A stretch of DNA of 64,000 nucleotides from contig CAMCXL010000004.1 in the NCBI GenBank assembly GCA_945883505.1, forward strand, positions 62,001-126,000, given 5' to 3'. Below the pieces are notes generated by a model. It was not told the DNA's origin. It made no database searches and worked only from the letters and a program-made list of their open reading frames with translations. The stretch's first letter is position 1; every line of letters begins with the position of its first letter. Of this stretch, positions 8,436-16,922 are shown in pieces. The position numbers were made by a program, and so were the translations under genes. The stretch is from Rhodoluna limnophila (GTDB lineage Bacteria; Actinomycetota; Actinomycetes; Actinomycetales; Microbacteriaceae).

Positions 8436-9298
8436 GAACTGGCTGAATCGACCACATTCTTCACAAGCATGGCCCTGGTCATTGGCCCAACCCCACCCGG
8501 GTTTGGGGACAGGTAGCCGGCGACGGCTGCTACACCCGGGTCAACATCTCCCACCAGCTGCGCCTGACCACTTGATTCAATTCTGGTAATTCCCACATCT
8601 AGAACTGCTGCGCCTGGCTTTACCCAATCGGCTTTGACAAAATGTGCAACTCCAACTGCCGCCACCACGATGTCGGCTCGACGAACCGAACCTGGAATGT
8701 CCTTGCTTCCGGAGTGAAGTAAAGTCACCGACGCGTCAATTCCCTTTCTGGTAAGAAGTAGGCCCAGTGGGCGACCCACGGTAATGCCTCTTCCAAGAAT
8801 CGCAACTTCTTTGCCAGCGATATCGATCTTGTAGCGACGAAGTAATTCAATAATTCCTGATGGCGTGCAGGGAAGAGGTGAGTTCATTTCACCCGCAACG
8901 CTCAAGACAAGCTTTCCAAGATTGATTGGGTGCAGGCCATCGGCATCCTTGGCAGGATCGATTGCCTCAAGCAGTTCGTTGGTATCGATACCTATCGGAA
9001 GTGGCAGCTGAACTATATACCCGGTGACTTCGGGCGAATCATTGAGCTCGCGAACCGCCCGAAAAATATCGGCCTTTGATGCACTCCCCGGCAAATCAAT
9101 TCGGATGGAGCTTACCCCCACTTCGGCGCAGTCGCGATGCTTACCCGAAACGTAGGAGTGTGAACCTGGGTCATCGCCAACCAGCAAAGTTCCAAGTCCC
9201 GGAGTGATGCCGGATTGCTTTAGCTTTGTTACGCGCTCGGTTAGTTCTAACTTGATGGTCTTGGCTGTTGCCCGGCCATCAAGAATGATCGCGTTCAA
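8432..9298 (-). CDS. folD: Methylene-THF dehydrogenase / methenyl-THF cyclohydrolase
   Basis: FolD interconverts 5,10-methylene-THF and 10-formyl-THF using NADP, supplying formyl groups to purine synthesis. The 288-residue protein has the catalytic lysine region [13 protein letters not shown] near residue 49, the GYIVQLPLP motif, [11 protein letters not shown] and the dinucleotide-binding [24 protein letters not shown] lies near the end. The start is a TTG three bases after the glyA stop; it aligns with the family N terminus and no ATG is nearby. glyA and folD therefore form a unit controlled by the riboswitch ahead of glyA. Confidence 0.96.
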   Translation of the reverse strand: MNAIILDGRATAKTIKLELTERVTKLKQSGITPGLGTLLVGDDPGSHSYVSGKHRDCAEVGVSSIRIDLPGSASKADIFRAVRELNDSPEVTGYIVQLPLPIGIDTNELLEAIDPAKDADGLHPINLGKLVLSVAGEMNSPLPCTPSGIIELLRRYKIDIAGKEVAILGRGITVGRPLGLLLTRKGIDASVTLLHSGSKDIPGSVRRADIVVAAVGVAHFVKADWVKPGAAVLDVGITRIESSGQAQLVGDVDPGVAAVAGYLSPNPGGVGPMTRAMLVKNVVDSASS

Positions 9299-9301
9299 GA
9301 A

Positions 9302-10588
9302 TTACCAATTCTCCAGACCCGAGTAAAGCGGGAACTGGTCGGTTAGTTTACGAACCCTAGCTTGCAAAGCTGGAACGTCAGGATTTGGCATCAGAACCTG
9401 AGCGATAATCTCCCCAACCTCGGTGAACTCGGTTGCCCCAAAGCCTCTGGTTGCCAGTGCTGGCGTGCCAATCCGGACACCGGAGGTCACAAGCGGTGGA
9501 CGAGGGTCGTTTGGAACGGAGTTCCGGTTCACGGTAATTCCAACCTCGTGGAGCAGGTTCTCGGTGGTGATTCCATCGATTGGAGCATTTCTTAGGTCAA
9601 CCAGTACCAGGTGAACATCGGTTCCCCCGGTCAGAATCGAGACTCCATTAGCCTTCACGTCGGCCGCAATCAGACGGTCGGCAATGATTCGGGCACCTTC
9701 AATGGTGCGCACCTGGCGCTCCTTGAACTCGTCAGTCATGGCGGCTTTGAAAGCTACCGCCTTGGCTGCAATCACGTGCATCAGCGGACCACCCTGCTGA
9801 CCCGGGAAAACACCCGAGTCAATTTTCTTGGCGAGCTCGGCCTTGGAAAGAATTAGACCCGATCTTGGACCACCGAGTGTTTTGTGCACGGTGGTTGAGA
9901 CAACGTCTGCGTGAGGAACGGGGGAAGGGTGAACCCCGGCTGCAACTAATCCTGCGAAGTGAGCCATGTCAACCCAAAGCTTTGCTCCAACTTCGTCAGC
10001 GATTGATCTAAAGGCTGCGAAATCTAGGTGACGAGAATAGGCCGACCAGCCGGCAATCAAAACAGCGGGCTTGGTTTCAATTGCACGAGCACGAACAATA
10101 TCCATGTCAATCAAGTTTGTGTCGGGGTGTAGCTCATAAGCGTGAGCGTCATACATCTGCCCGGAGAAGTTTAATTTCATACCGTGGGTGAGATGACCAC
10201 CGTGAGCTAGATTCAAACCAAGAATTCGATCTCCCGGTTTTGCAAGGGCCATCATTAGAGCAGCGTTCGCTGTTGCTCCGGAGTGTGGCTGGACGTTGGC
10301 GTGTTCAGCTCCGAATAATTCCTTCGCGCGATCGCGCGCTAGATTCTCTGCGATGTCCACTGCTTCGCAGCCACCGTAGTATCGCTTGCCCGGGTAACCT
10401 TCAGCGTACTTATTGGTAAGAACCGAACCTTGAGCTTCGAGGATTCCTCGAGAAACAAAGTTCTCCGAGGCAATCATCTCTAGGGTGTGACGCTGACGAT
10501 CTAGTTCCTGCTGCAAGACTTGGGCAATTTCCGGATCGGTTTCACTAAGTGGCTTGCTAAAGCTGGAGGAAAGCTTCGTTTCTAACAT
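9302..10588 (-). CDS. glyA: Serine hydroxymethyltransferase
   Basis: GlyA moves the serine hydroxymethyl group to THF, giving glycine and 5,10-methylene-THF, the main one-carbon entry point. The protein contains [35 protein letters not shown] and the PLP lysine in [14 protein letters not shown]. The ORF track begins at 10672, but I place the start at the ATG at 10588. AAGGAG sits 6 bases before that ATG, the product [10 protein letters not shown]... has normal length (428 residues), and the upstream 84 bases belong to a ZTP riboswitch. folD follows after 3 bases. Confidence 0.95.
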   Translation of the reverse strand: MLETKLSSSFSKPLSETDPEIAQVLQQELDRQRHTLEMIASENFVSRGILEAQGSVLTNKYAEGYPGKRYYGGCEAVDIAENLARDRAKELFGAEHANVQPHSGATANAALMMALAKPGDRILGLNLAHGGHLTHGMKLNFSGQMYDAHAYELHPDTNLIDMDIVRARAIETKPAVLIAGWSAYSRHLDFAAFRSIADEVGAKLWVDMAHFAGLVAAGVHPSPVPHADVVSTTVHKTLGGPRSGLILSKAELAKKIDSGVFPGQQGGPLMHVIAAKAVAFKAAMTDEFKERQVRTIEGARIIADRLIAADVKANGVSILTGGTDVHLVLVDLRNAPIDGITTENLLHEVGITVNRNSVPNDPRPPLVTSGVRIGTPALATRGFGATEFTEVGEIIAQVLMPNPDVPALQARVRKLTDQFPLYSGLENW

Positions 10589-10594
10589 TCGGGG

Positions 10595-10600
10595 CTCCTT
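10595..10600 (-). promoter_or_regulatory. glyA ribosome-binding site AAGGAG that decides the start
   Basis: AAGGAG on the minus strand precedes the ATG at 10588 by 6 bases. No comparable site precedes the ATG at 10672 used in the ORF track. The CCCC after it could pair with the GGGG of the riboswitch core, a possible way to hide the site; this is inference. Confidence 0.75.
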
Positions 10601-10621
10601 CAAGGTCTGTAGTTCATGAGG

Positions 10622-10697
10622 ATGGCCCAGGCGCACGACCAAGTGTCTCTTCGCTCCCCGATGGAAACCCATCTATAAGCGCCAGTTGCGATAGGGC
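10622..10697 (-). ncRNA. ZTP (pfl) riboswitch controlling glyA-folD
   Basis: Read on the minus strand, the leader holds the conserved pieces of the ZTP/ZMP aptamer in order. CGCAACTGGCG comes first, then a hairpin (GATGG-GTTT-CCATC) running into CGGGGAGCGA, a variable linker, and GCGCCTGGGCC. These match the class pattern (ACUGGCG, the CCACCGGGGAGC block and CCGCCUGGGC), including the UCGC/GCGA closing helix. The class senses the purine intermediate ZMP/ZTP, which accumulates when 10-formyl-THF is short, and typically switches on folate one-carbon genes, which is what follows here. No U-run follows the aptamer, so control is probably at translation. Confidence 0.92.
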
Positions 10698-10698
10698 C

Positions 10699-10704
10699 AG
10701 CCTA
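10699..10704 (-). promoter_or_regulatory. Probable glyA -10 hexamer (TAGGCT)
   Basis: TAGGCT on the minus strand lies just ahead of the riboswitch. A transcript starting about 7 bases later would begin with the first aptamer bases near 10692. I see no convincing -35 box. Confidence 0.5.
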
Positions 10705-10823
10705 TCAGCCCAATAAATCCGCCACTTTCAACACGTTCGTCATTTGGTGTTCGTAATTCCGAAGTTAGGACTAAAATGGGTTAAGCGTGTTATTTTAGCG
10801 CCGAAAGGACCAGTTTTTTCTCC

Positions 10824-10949
10824 ATGACTGAAACACCAGTAGTGATGCTCGTCGGGGCGGGCATGATTTTCCTAGGAACCCTGGTGGCAGCATGGATTGT
10901 AGCTAGCATCGTTCGGCAGAACCGCAAAGACCGATCCTTCCCAGAATAA
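10824..10949 (+). CDS. 41-residue single-pass membrane protein
   Basis: This gene is too short for the ORF track. It starts ATG ACT GAA ACA and ends TAA at 10947-10949. The product has a short acidic N terminus (MTETPVV), one hydrophobic helix of about 22 residues (roughly 7-30) and a basic tail (VRQNRKDRSFPE). An AAAGGA box lies about 14 bases before the ATG and a TATTTT -10-like hexamer lies at 10791-10796. It precedes purU by 13 bases on the same strand. The layout resembles small transporter subunits such as MetS, but I do not recognise a family. Confidence 0.6.
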   Translation: MTETPVVMLVGAGMIFLGTLVAAWIVASIVRQNRKDRSFPE

Positions 10950-10962
10950 GCTAAGAAGTCTT

Positions 10963-11823
10963 ATGTCTAAGACTGCCCTGACCCACTGGGTCCTAACCCT
11001 AGTTTGCAAAGATCGTCCGGGTATCGTTCACGCCATTTCTGGCGCCATCGTAAAAGCATCGGGAAACATCACCGAGTCTCACCAGTTCACTTCTGAAGAT
11101 ACCGGACGATTTTTCATGAGACTTCAAATTGAGTCCCCGGTCGAAAGAGCCGAGCTCGAACAAAAAATCGCCCAGGTCACAAAAGAGTTTGGGATGGACT
11201 GGGAACTAGATGTTGTTGGCCGGAAGATGAAGACCCTGGTGCTAGTTTCCAAAGCCGCCCACTGCCTCAACGACTTACTCTTCAGACAGCGCTCTGGACA
11301 ATTGCCAATTCTGATTCCCAAAGTTCTGGCCAACCATGATTCCCTGGGTGAGCTTGCAACTTTCTATGGCATTGACTTTGAATCTCAGGCAATTGATTCC
11401 CCAGAGGATAAGTTGGCTTTTGAAGCTGACCTACGAAAGCTGATTCGGTCCGAAGAAATTGAACTTATTGTTCTGGCCAGATTCATGCAGATTCTGTCTC
11501 CAGAGTTTTGCAAAGAGTTCGCTGGCAAAATAGTAAACATTCACCACTCCTTCCTTCCAGGATTCAAGGGAGCTGACCCCTACGCCCAGGCTCATGCTCG
11601 AGGCGTAAAGCTAATTGGTGCAACCGCACACTTCGTGACCAGTGATCTTGATGAAGGTCCAATCATCGAACAAAACGTGGTTCGAGTTGAGCACGGTGAT
11701 TCGAGAAACCACCTGTTGGCTATCGGTCAAGACGTAGAGTCCAAAACTCTAAGCCAAGCGGTGCGCTGGTTCGCCGAGCGTCGGGTCCTTCTAGACGGTG
11801 CCCGAACCATCATCTTTAGCTAG
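10963..11823 (+). CDS. purU: Formyltetrahydrofolate deformylase
   Basis: PurU hydrolyses 10-formyl-THF to formate and THF, balancing the one-carbon pool or feeding formate-dependent purine synthesis. The 286-residue protein has an N-terminal ACT regulatory domain (about residues 8-85, starting VLTLVCKDRPGIVHAIS) and a formyltransferase-fold domain. The second domain has the NIHHSFLPGFKGADPY motif and the catalytic aspartate in SDLDEGPII. It lies beside glyA-folD but on the opposite strand. Its last 8 bases overlap the end of the convergent surface-protein gene. Confidence 0.95.
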   Translation: MSKTALTHWVLTLVCKDRPGIVHAISGAIVKASGNITESHQFTSEDTGRFFMRLQIESPVERAELEQKIAQVTKEFGMDWELDVVGRKMKTLVLVSKAAHCLNDLLFRQRSGQLPILIPKVLANHDSLGELATFYGIDFESQAIDSPEDKLAFEADLRKLIRSEEIELIVLARFMQILSPEFCKEFAGKIVNIHHSFLPGFKGADPYAQAHARGVKLIGATAHFVTSDLDEGPIIEQNVVRVEHGDSRNHLLAIGQDVESKTLSQAVRWFAERRVLLDGARTIIFS

Positions 11824-13753
11824 ACAACACACCGGGTATCCCGCGCCTGGCAACAATTAGTCCAGCCACCAGAGCAAATAAGCCCATCCCCAGGAGCCCA
11901 AATATCCAGCCATTTTGGCCAAAGCCGGGCTGAAAACCCTGGGCTGGGATTGTCACTATTTGACTGGCCTGTGGCAAGGAACTGGCCGGTGGGCTCTGAA
12001 AGCTTGGCTGCTGAGGTCTCACCTCACCCAGCTGGACCTCTGGTGGATTGGCCGGGTTCAACGGTTCGGGGACTAAAACAGGCTCAACTTCGGGACTGGA
12101 AATGAGTGGAAACTGATCCTCGTCGCCAGGGATTAGGCCCACCACAGATTCCACCGGATCAGGTTGCAGCACTTGCGGCTCCGAATAAATCGGCTCATCT
12201 CGCACCACTACTTCGGTCACAGTTGGGGAATTCTCGGAAGTTAAATCTTCCTCGGGTTCCTGTGCTACCGGTTCGCTGGGTTCTTCGCTGGGTTCTGGAG
12301 CAGGTTCTTCGGAAGGTTCTGGAGCAGGTGGTTCTGGAACTTCGGCCGTGAAGCTTGTTGTGATTATTGAATTGGGTCCAAGGTTACCTGTTCCATCAGA
12401 TACCGAAAGTGCCTTGAGGCTGAGGGTGAAATCACTTTGTTGACAATCTGCAGTTTCGACCTGCCAGATTGTCGCACTCTGTTGGCTAATCCCCACCAAA
12501 CTGCAGGCTGGACTGGCGGCAGTGAATTCAATTGCTAATAGAGGAAGTGATTCAATTGGCTCGGTAAATTCTAAAACTGATCCTGTTTGATTGATTTCCC
12601 CCCAGCTCGCGGTTGGAGCGATGGTATCAATCAGTAAAGTGCTGGAAGAAAACGATTCGATGGGTCCAGTAACTTCAGAATTTGAAACGGAGTTTGGCCT
12701 TATGGTAATCGATAGCTGTCCTTGATCGCATCCGGAAAAGACCACTTGATAATTTGCTCCAGAACCTGAGAGCGAAGTGCTAAGGCAGGTGCCAGTGCTG
12801 TGGGATAGTTCGATATCTGAGCTATCAAAACCAGACACCGGGCCGTTGAACTGGATTCCAAAAGTTGCCTGGTCGCCCGATAGTTGCGATGTGATGCCCA
12901 AAACCACAGGTGCCAGCTGGTAGCGAATTACTACCTGGCCAGAGCCTGGCCAGATGCCTTGGGAGTGAACGACATTTGAAACCATGGCCGGATCAGTAAA
13001 GGAGGAGCCTCCGCCTCCGCCTCCAGCATCGGTGCAGCAGGAGTCGGTGTCTGAACCGCCACCTCCGCCGCCGAAGTATCCGCCGCCTCCACCGCCTCCG
13101 CCAAAAAGCGAGCTGCTGCCACCTTGGCCACCAGTGCCAAGGCTTCCGGCACTGCCCGAGCTACCGCTACCGTTGGCGGCACCTCCAGCACCTCCCGAAA
13201 GCTGGGAGCCTCCTTGGCCACCAATGCCCTGACCGGTTCGACCATTTAGAGCAACCAGCGCTCCTCCCGATCCACCGCCGGAGCCAAGTCCTGCCCCTCG
13301 GCCACCTCCACCTCCGGCAACAATAATTCTGGATGAAAGATCTAGTGACGTTCGAATATCAGTTGCTCCGCCTCCCGAGCCTTCAACCCCAGAACCAGAT
13401 CCAGCGGTGCCTCCACCGTTAAAACCTCCCGGTATGTTCGCTCCCGAATCACCAGCGCCACCGACGAAGATATATAAAACTTCCGGAACAATAGTTAGGC
13501 CACCGGTGACCTGCCCCCCTCCACCACCGCTTTTTCCACCCTGTGCTCCTGCCGCTTCAAAGGTCAGGTTCTTGGCATTTGCTGGAGGCGTGAAGGTTTG
13601 CATCTGTCCATTGAAGGAAAAAGTCACCGTGCATTTATCCCCGACACAACTTTCTGTGACACTGGCTTGGGAAGGTAAAGGAGACAGCACCGCAAAATAA
13701 AGAGCGAGGGCTGGAACAAGATGGAGAAGTCTTTTAGTTGGCCAATTATTCAT
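11816..13753 (-). CDS. Secreted glycine-rich surface protein with Ig-like repeats and C-terminal membrane anchor
   Basis: The 645-residue protein begins with a signal peptide (basic MNNWPTKR, hydrophobic core, SQASV cleavage region). A glycine-rich domain follows (about residues 33-275), opening with the typical TFTPPANAKNLTFEAAGAQG pattern and containing GGGATDIRTS and long Gly runs. Two Ig-like beta domains come next (about 280-375 and 376-470), then a Pro/Glu/Ser-rich spacer with PEPSEEP repeats and a C-terminal hydrophobic helix with the tail ARRGIPGVLSS. There is no LPXTG sorting motif, so anchoring is probably by the helix itself. The start is leaderless. Its function is unknown; adhesion or cell-surface structure is plausible. 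Confidence 0.85.
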   Translation of the reverse strand: MNNWPTKRLLHLVPALALYFAVLSPLPSQASVTESCVGDKCTVTFSFNGQMQTFTPPANAKNLTFEAAGAQGGKSGGGGGQVTGGLTIVPEVLYIFVGGAGDSGANIPGGFNGGGTAGSGSGVEGSGGGATDIRTSLDLSSRIIVAGGGGGRGAGLGSGGGSGGALVALNGRTGQGIGGQGGSQLSGGAGGAANGSGSSGSAGSLGTGGQGGSSSLFGGGGGGGGYFGGGGGGSDTDSCCTDAGGGGGGSSFTDPAMVSNVVHSQGIWPGSGQVVIRYQLAPVVLGITSQLSGDQATFGIQFNGPVSGFDSSDIELSHSTGTCLSTSLSGSGANYQVVFSGCDQGQLSITIRPNSVSNSEVTGPIESFSSSTLLIDTIAPTASWGEINQTGSVLEFTEPIESLPLLAIEFTAASPACSLVGISQQSATIWQVETADCQQSDFTLSLKALSVSDGTGNLGPNSIITTSFTAEVPEPPAPEPSEEPAPEPSEEPSEPVAQEPEEDLTSENSPTVTEVVVRDEPIYSEPQVLQPDPVESVVGLIPGDEDQFPLISSPEVEPVLVPEPLNPANPPEVQLGEVRPQQPSFQSPPASSLPQASQIVTIPAQGFQPGFGQNGWIFGLLGMGLFALVAGLIVARRGIPGVLSS

Positions 13754-13759
13754 GGCGCA

Positions 13760-13765
13760 AATGTA
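13760..13765 (-). promoter_or_regulatory. Leaderless promoter -10 hexamer (TACATT) of the surface-protein gene
   Basis: TACATT lies at exactly -12 to -7 from the ATG at 13753 and directly touches the icd terminator. No ribosome-binding site is present. A leaderless start is the simplest reading because a 5' leader would have to begin inside the terminator hairpin. Confidence 0.6.
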
Positions 13766-13794
13766 AAACCCTGACCGAATTACGGTCAGGGTTT
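13766..13794 (-). terminator. Hairpin downstream of icd
   Basis: A perfect 12-bp stem (AAACCCTGACCG and its complement) encloses a 5-base AATTA-type loop, followed on the minus strand by TTTT within TTTTACATTT. It starts 15 bases after the icd stop and should end icd transcription just before the surface-protein promoter. Confidence 0.75.
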
Positions 13795-13808
13795 ATACAC
13801 AGTGTGAA

Positions 13809-15023
13809 TTACTTTAGGCGGGCAGTTAGATTTTCTGCTAGTGAGGCCATGAACTCTTCGGTTGACTGGTAGGCCTGTCCACTTCCAACCAGAGAGGAAA
13901 GATCCTTGGTCATCTTGCCCGACTCAACCGTCTTGATAACAACGTCTTCTAGGGTTTCGGCAAACTTATTTACCTCAGGAGTTCCATCCAACTTGGCACG
14001 GTGCATAAGTGCACGGGTCCAAGCGTAGATCGAAGCAATCGGGTTGGTCGAAGTCTTCTTGCCGGCCTGGTGCTCGCGGTAGTGACGGGTCACTGTTCCG
14101 TGGGCTGCTTCGGCCAAAGCGGTCTTGCCATCTGGGGTAGTTAGCACCGAGGTCATAAGTCCTAGGGAGCCAAAGCCTTGGGCTACGGTATCGGACTGCA
14201 CGTCGCCGTCGTAGTTCTTACAAGCCCAGACGTAGCCACCTTCCCACTTCAAACAAGCAGCGACCATGTCATCAATTAGGCGGTGCTCGTAAGTGATGCC
14301 GGCAGCCTTGAATCTGTCGGCATACTCGGTGTCAAAGACTTCCTGGAAGGCGTCTTTGAAGGCTCCGTCATAGGCCTTCAAGATGGTGTTCTTAGTCGAA
14401 AGGTATACCGGGTAGTTTCTGGCAAGGCCGTAATTAAAAGAAGCCCTAGCAAAATCACGAATTGATTCCATGTAGTTATACATACCCATGGCAACACCAC
14501 CGGCAGCCGGATAGTCCGCAATTGTCCAAGTCTGGGGCTCGCCCGATTCTGGGGTGTAAGTCATAGTGACTGTGCCCTTGCCAGGGATCTTTATGTCAGT
14601 TGCCTTGTACTGATCGCCGTGAGCGTGTCGACCGATAACGATCGGCTTGGTCCAACCAGGAACTAGACGGGGAACGTTCGAGATAATAATTGGCTCGCGG
14701 AAGACAACACCGTCCAGGATGTTTCGGATAGTTCCATTAGGAGATTTCCACATCTTCTTTAGACCAAATTCTTCAACCCTGGCCTCATCCGGTGTGATCG
14801 TCGCACACTTAACTCCAACGCCATGCTTTTTTATGGCGTGAGCTGCATCAATGGTTACCTGATCGTCGGTTGCGTCACGGTGTTGGATCGAGAGGTCGTA
14901 ATACTCAAGGTCAACATCTAGGAAGGGCAAAATCAGGGAGTCCTTGATGTTCTGCCAAATGATTCTTGTCATTTCATCGCCGTCAAGCTCTACTACTTTT
15001 CCGACAACCTTGATTTTTTCCAT
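13809..15023 (-). CDS. icd: NADP-dependent isocitrate dehydrogenase (eukaryote-like homodimeric type)
   Basis: The enzyme oxidatively decarboxylates isocitrate to 2-oxoglutarate in the TCA cycle. Segments such as [55 protein letters not shown] and [15 protein letters not shown] are those of the IDH1-like subfamily, not of the monomeric enzyme common in actinobacteria. I use the ATG at 15023 (404 residues) instead of the track start at 15062. The extra N terminus is a Lys-rich run that translates the leader, including an AAGGAAG ribosome-binding site. A terminator follows the gene. Confidence 0.95.
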   Translation of the reverse strand: MEKIKVVGKVVELDGDEMTRIIWQNIKDSLILPFLDVDLEYYDLSIQHRDATDDQVTIDAAHAIKKHGVGVKCATITPDEARVEEFGLKKMWKSPNGTIRNILDGVVFREPIIISNVPRLVPGWTKPIVIGRHAHGDQYKATDIKIPGKGTVTMTYTPESGEPQTWTIADYPAAGGVAMGMYNYMESIRDFARASFNYGLARNYPVYLSTKNTILKAYDGAFKDAFQEVFDTEYADRFKAAGITYEHRLIDDMVAACLKWEGGYVWACKNYDGDVQSDTVAQGFGSLGLMTSVLTTPDGKTALAEAAHGTVTRHYREHQAGKKTSTNPIASIYAWTRALMHRAKLDGTPEVNKFAETLEDVVIKTVESGKMTKDLSSLVGSGQAYQSTEEFMASLAENLTARLK

Positions 15024-15120
15024 ACGCTTTTTGACTTCCTTTTTCTTTTTAGCTCGTTCCAAACTCTTCTAGACTACTTAACAATCAGCTTGGGGCTAAA
15101 ACCATGGGTTTTACTGCCCG

Positions 15121-16920
15121 TTAGACCAGTGAATCTCGCCAGGCCTTATGCATCTTGGAGAACTTTCCGGTGCCCGAGATCAGCTTCTCCGGGGTGTCAT
15201 CTTCGATGACCTGACCGTGCTCCAAAACAAGCACCCGATCGGCAATTGCCACCGTCGAGAGACGGTGAGCAATGATTATCGCCGTTCGAGAATTCAGCAG
15301 GGTCTTTAGCCCCTGCTGGACCAAGCGCTCGGATGGAACATCCAGCGAACTGGTTGCCTCATCGAGAATCAATACCGCGGGGTCTGCAATAAAGGCCCTG
15401 GCAAAAGAGATCAGCTGACGCTGCCCAGAACTTACTCGCCCCCCGCGCTTATTGACATCGGTTGAGTAGCCATCGGGGAGCTCCATTATGAAATCATGAG
15501 CGCCGACCGCCTTGGCGGCGGCCTCAATTTCTTCCGGTGTTGCGCTTGGCTTGCCAAGCGCAATGTTTTCAGCCACCGATCCAGAAAACAGGTAAGCCTC
15601 TTGGGTGACCATCACAACAGTTTTTCTCAAGTCCGTGCTGGAAATGTTTTGAAGATTAATTTCATCCAGTAGCACTTCGCCTGCAGTTGGGTCATAGAAC
15701 CTTGCAACTAGTTTCGCGATGGTGGATTTGCCAGCACCGGTAGTTCCAACTAGTGCAACGGTTTGTCCGGGCAAGATCTCAAGCTTTAGGTCCTTTAGAA
15801 CCTTGACCTCGTTTGAATAGTTGAAGGATACGTTGTTGAAAGTTATCCGACCTTCTATTTCACCCAGTTTGGTTGAGGCTTTGGGTTCTAGAACAGTTGG
15901 TTTTTCTTGCAGAACTCCGGAGATTTTTTCCAGCGAGGAGTTTGCCGACTGGTAAGAGTTATAGAACATTGCAAGGTTTTCCATCGGGTCAAAAAATCTT
16001 CTCGCGTAGATAATTGCCGCGGTTAGAACACCGATGCCAAGTTCGCCCTGGAGCACTCTGGTTCCACCAAACAGCAAAATGGTTGCTACCGTCATGTTTC
16101 CAATAAGTAGTAGGCCTGGACCAAAGTAACCAAAGAGCTGAATGACTTTTACCGTGACATCCCGATACTCTTCGCTGAGAATCTCGTAGAGACTCTGATT
16201 GGCCTTTTCTTTGCGGAAGGCCTTTACAGCCCTTATTCCGGTCATGGTCTCAACGAAGTTCACAATCAATGACGCCGAGGCAACCCTGGACTGGCGGAAC
16301 TTCAGCCTTGAGTTCACCTGGAACCACTTGGTTAGAAAGAAAAGCGGTATCCAGCTAATTGCCAAGATTCCAAAGCTTGAGGGGTCAAGCAGGAAAAGAG
16401 CCGAGGCGGTAAAGAGCATATAGAAGACACCGGCAATCATCTCATTACCGCCAGAGGCCAAAAGTTCCTTGATGGCGTCCAGGTCGCTGGTTTGTCTGGC
16501 AATAACCCGACCCGAGGTGTATTTCTCGTGAAACTCAATAGAAAGTCGCTGGGTTTGCTTAAAGATTCGCTGCCGAAGATCTAGTAGCACATCCTGATTT
16601 ATCTTTGCCGCAAACCTCAGGAACCAACTGATCAGCGATGCGGTGGCAAGCGCTGCAAAAAGGTATCCTCCAACCACCAAAAATAGCGGTGTGGTTTCTT
16701 GTCTTATTGCAGCAGGAAGTGCCCAGTCAATTCCAAGGGCGATAAGGGCTGGTCCTGCAACCCTAAGCATCTGAGACAAAATAACAACAAACAAACTCAG
16801 AACCAGTCTGCTGCGGACCGGATGAATCAGCGAGAAAAGTAGTGCGCGCGAGCGAAGCTTGAGCGCCTTCGATTCAGCTTTGTCGAGGATGATCTTGTCT
16901 TCACCCTTTACCCCCTGCAT
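15121..16920 (-). CDS. ABC exporter subunit B (canonical Walker B, altered signature)
   Basis: This is a fused membrane and ATPase half-exporter of about 599 residues. Its ATPase domain has Walker A GTTGAGKST and Walker B LILDEATSSLD with the catalytic glutamate, but the signature reads VSSGQRQ in place of LSGGQ. The upstream partner shows the opposite pattern, so the two should form an asymmetric heterodimer with one active and one degenerate ATP site. The track start is a TTG at 16926. The ATG at 16920 fits better, since AGGTGAG lies 9 bases before it. It overlaps or abuts the partner's stop. The cargo is unknown (multidrug or lipid type). Confidence 0.92.
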   Translation of the reverse strand: MQGVKGEDKIILDKAESKALKLRSRALLFSLIHPVRSRLVLSLFVVILSQMLRVAGPALIALGIDWALPAAIRQETTPLFLVVGGYLFAALATASLISWFLRFAAKINQDVLLDLRQRIFKQTQRLSIEFHEKYTSGRVIARQTSDLDAIKELLASGGNEMIAGVFYMLFTASALFLLDPSSFGILAISWIPLFFLTKWFQVNSRLKFRQSRVASASLIVNFVETMTGIRAVKAFRKEKANQSLYEILSEEYRDVTVKVIQLFGYFGPGLLLIGNMTVATILLFGGTRVLQGELGIGVLTAAIIYARRFFDPMENLAMFYNSYQSANSSLEKISGVLQEKPTVLEPKASTKLGEIEGRITFNNVSFNYSNEVKVLKDLKLEILPGQTVALVGTTGAGKSTIAKLVARFYDPTAGEVLLDEINLQNISSTDLRKTVVMVTQEAYLFSGSVAENIALGKPSATPEEIEAAAKAVGAHDFIMELPDGYSTDVNKRGGRVSSGQRQLISFARAFIADPAVLILDEATSSLDVPSERLVQQGLKTLLNSRTAIIIAHRLSTVAIADRVLVLEHGQVIEDDTPEKLISGTGKFSKMHKAWRDSLV

Positions 16921-16922
16921 GC

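Noticed and set aside
10589-10672. N-terminal extension of glyA in the ORF track
   Set aside because: The bases form a ZTP riboswitch and a clear AAGGAG precedes the ATG at 10588.
11816-11930. Sortase (LPXTG) anchor at the surface-protein C terminus
   Set aside because: The helix and basic tail are present but no LPXTG-like motif precedes them.
12931-13700. Pro-rich or Ala/Glu-rich ORFs on both strands (12931-13245, 12984-13232, 13407-13700)
   Set aside because: They are other frames of the glycine-codon repeats in the surface-protein gene; GGN repeats read as Pro or Ala runs elsewhere.
15024-15062. Lys-rich N-terminal extension of icd
   Set aside because: It translates the A-rich leader and ribosome-binding site; the family begins at [17 protein letters not shown].
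15100-15116. AAAACC/GGTTTT inverted repeat after the ABC exporter genes
   Set aside because: The stem is only 6 bp, mostly A-T, with no following T-run; too weak to call a terminator.
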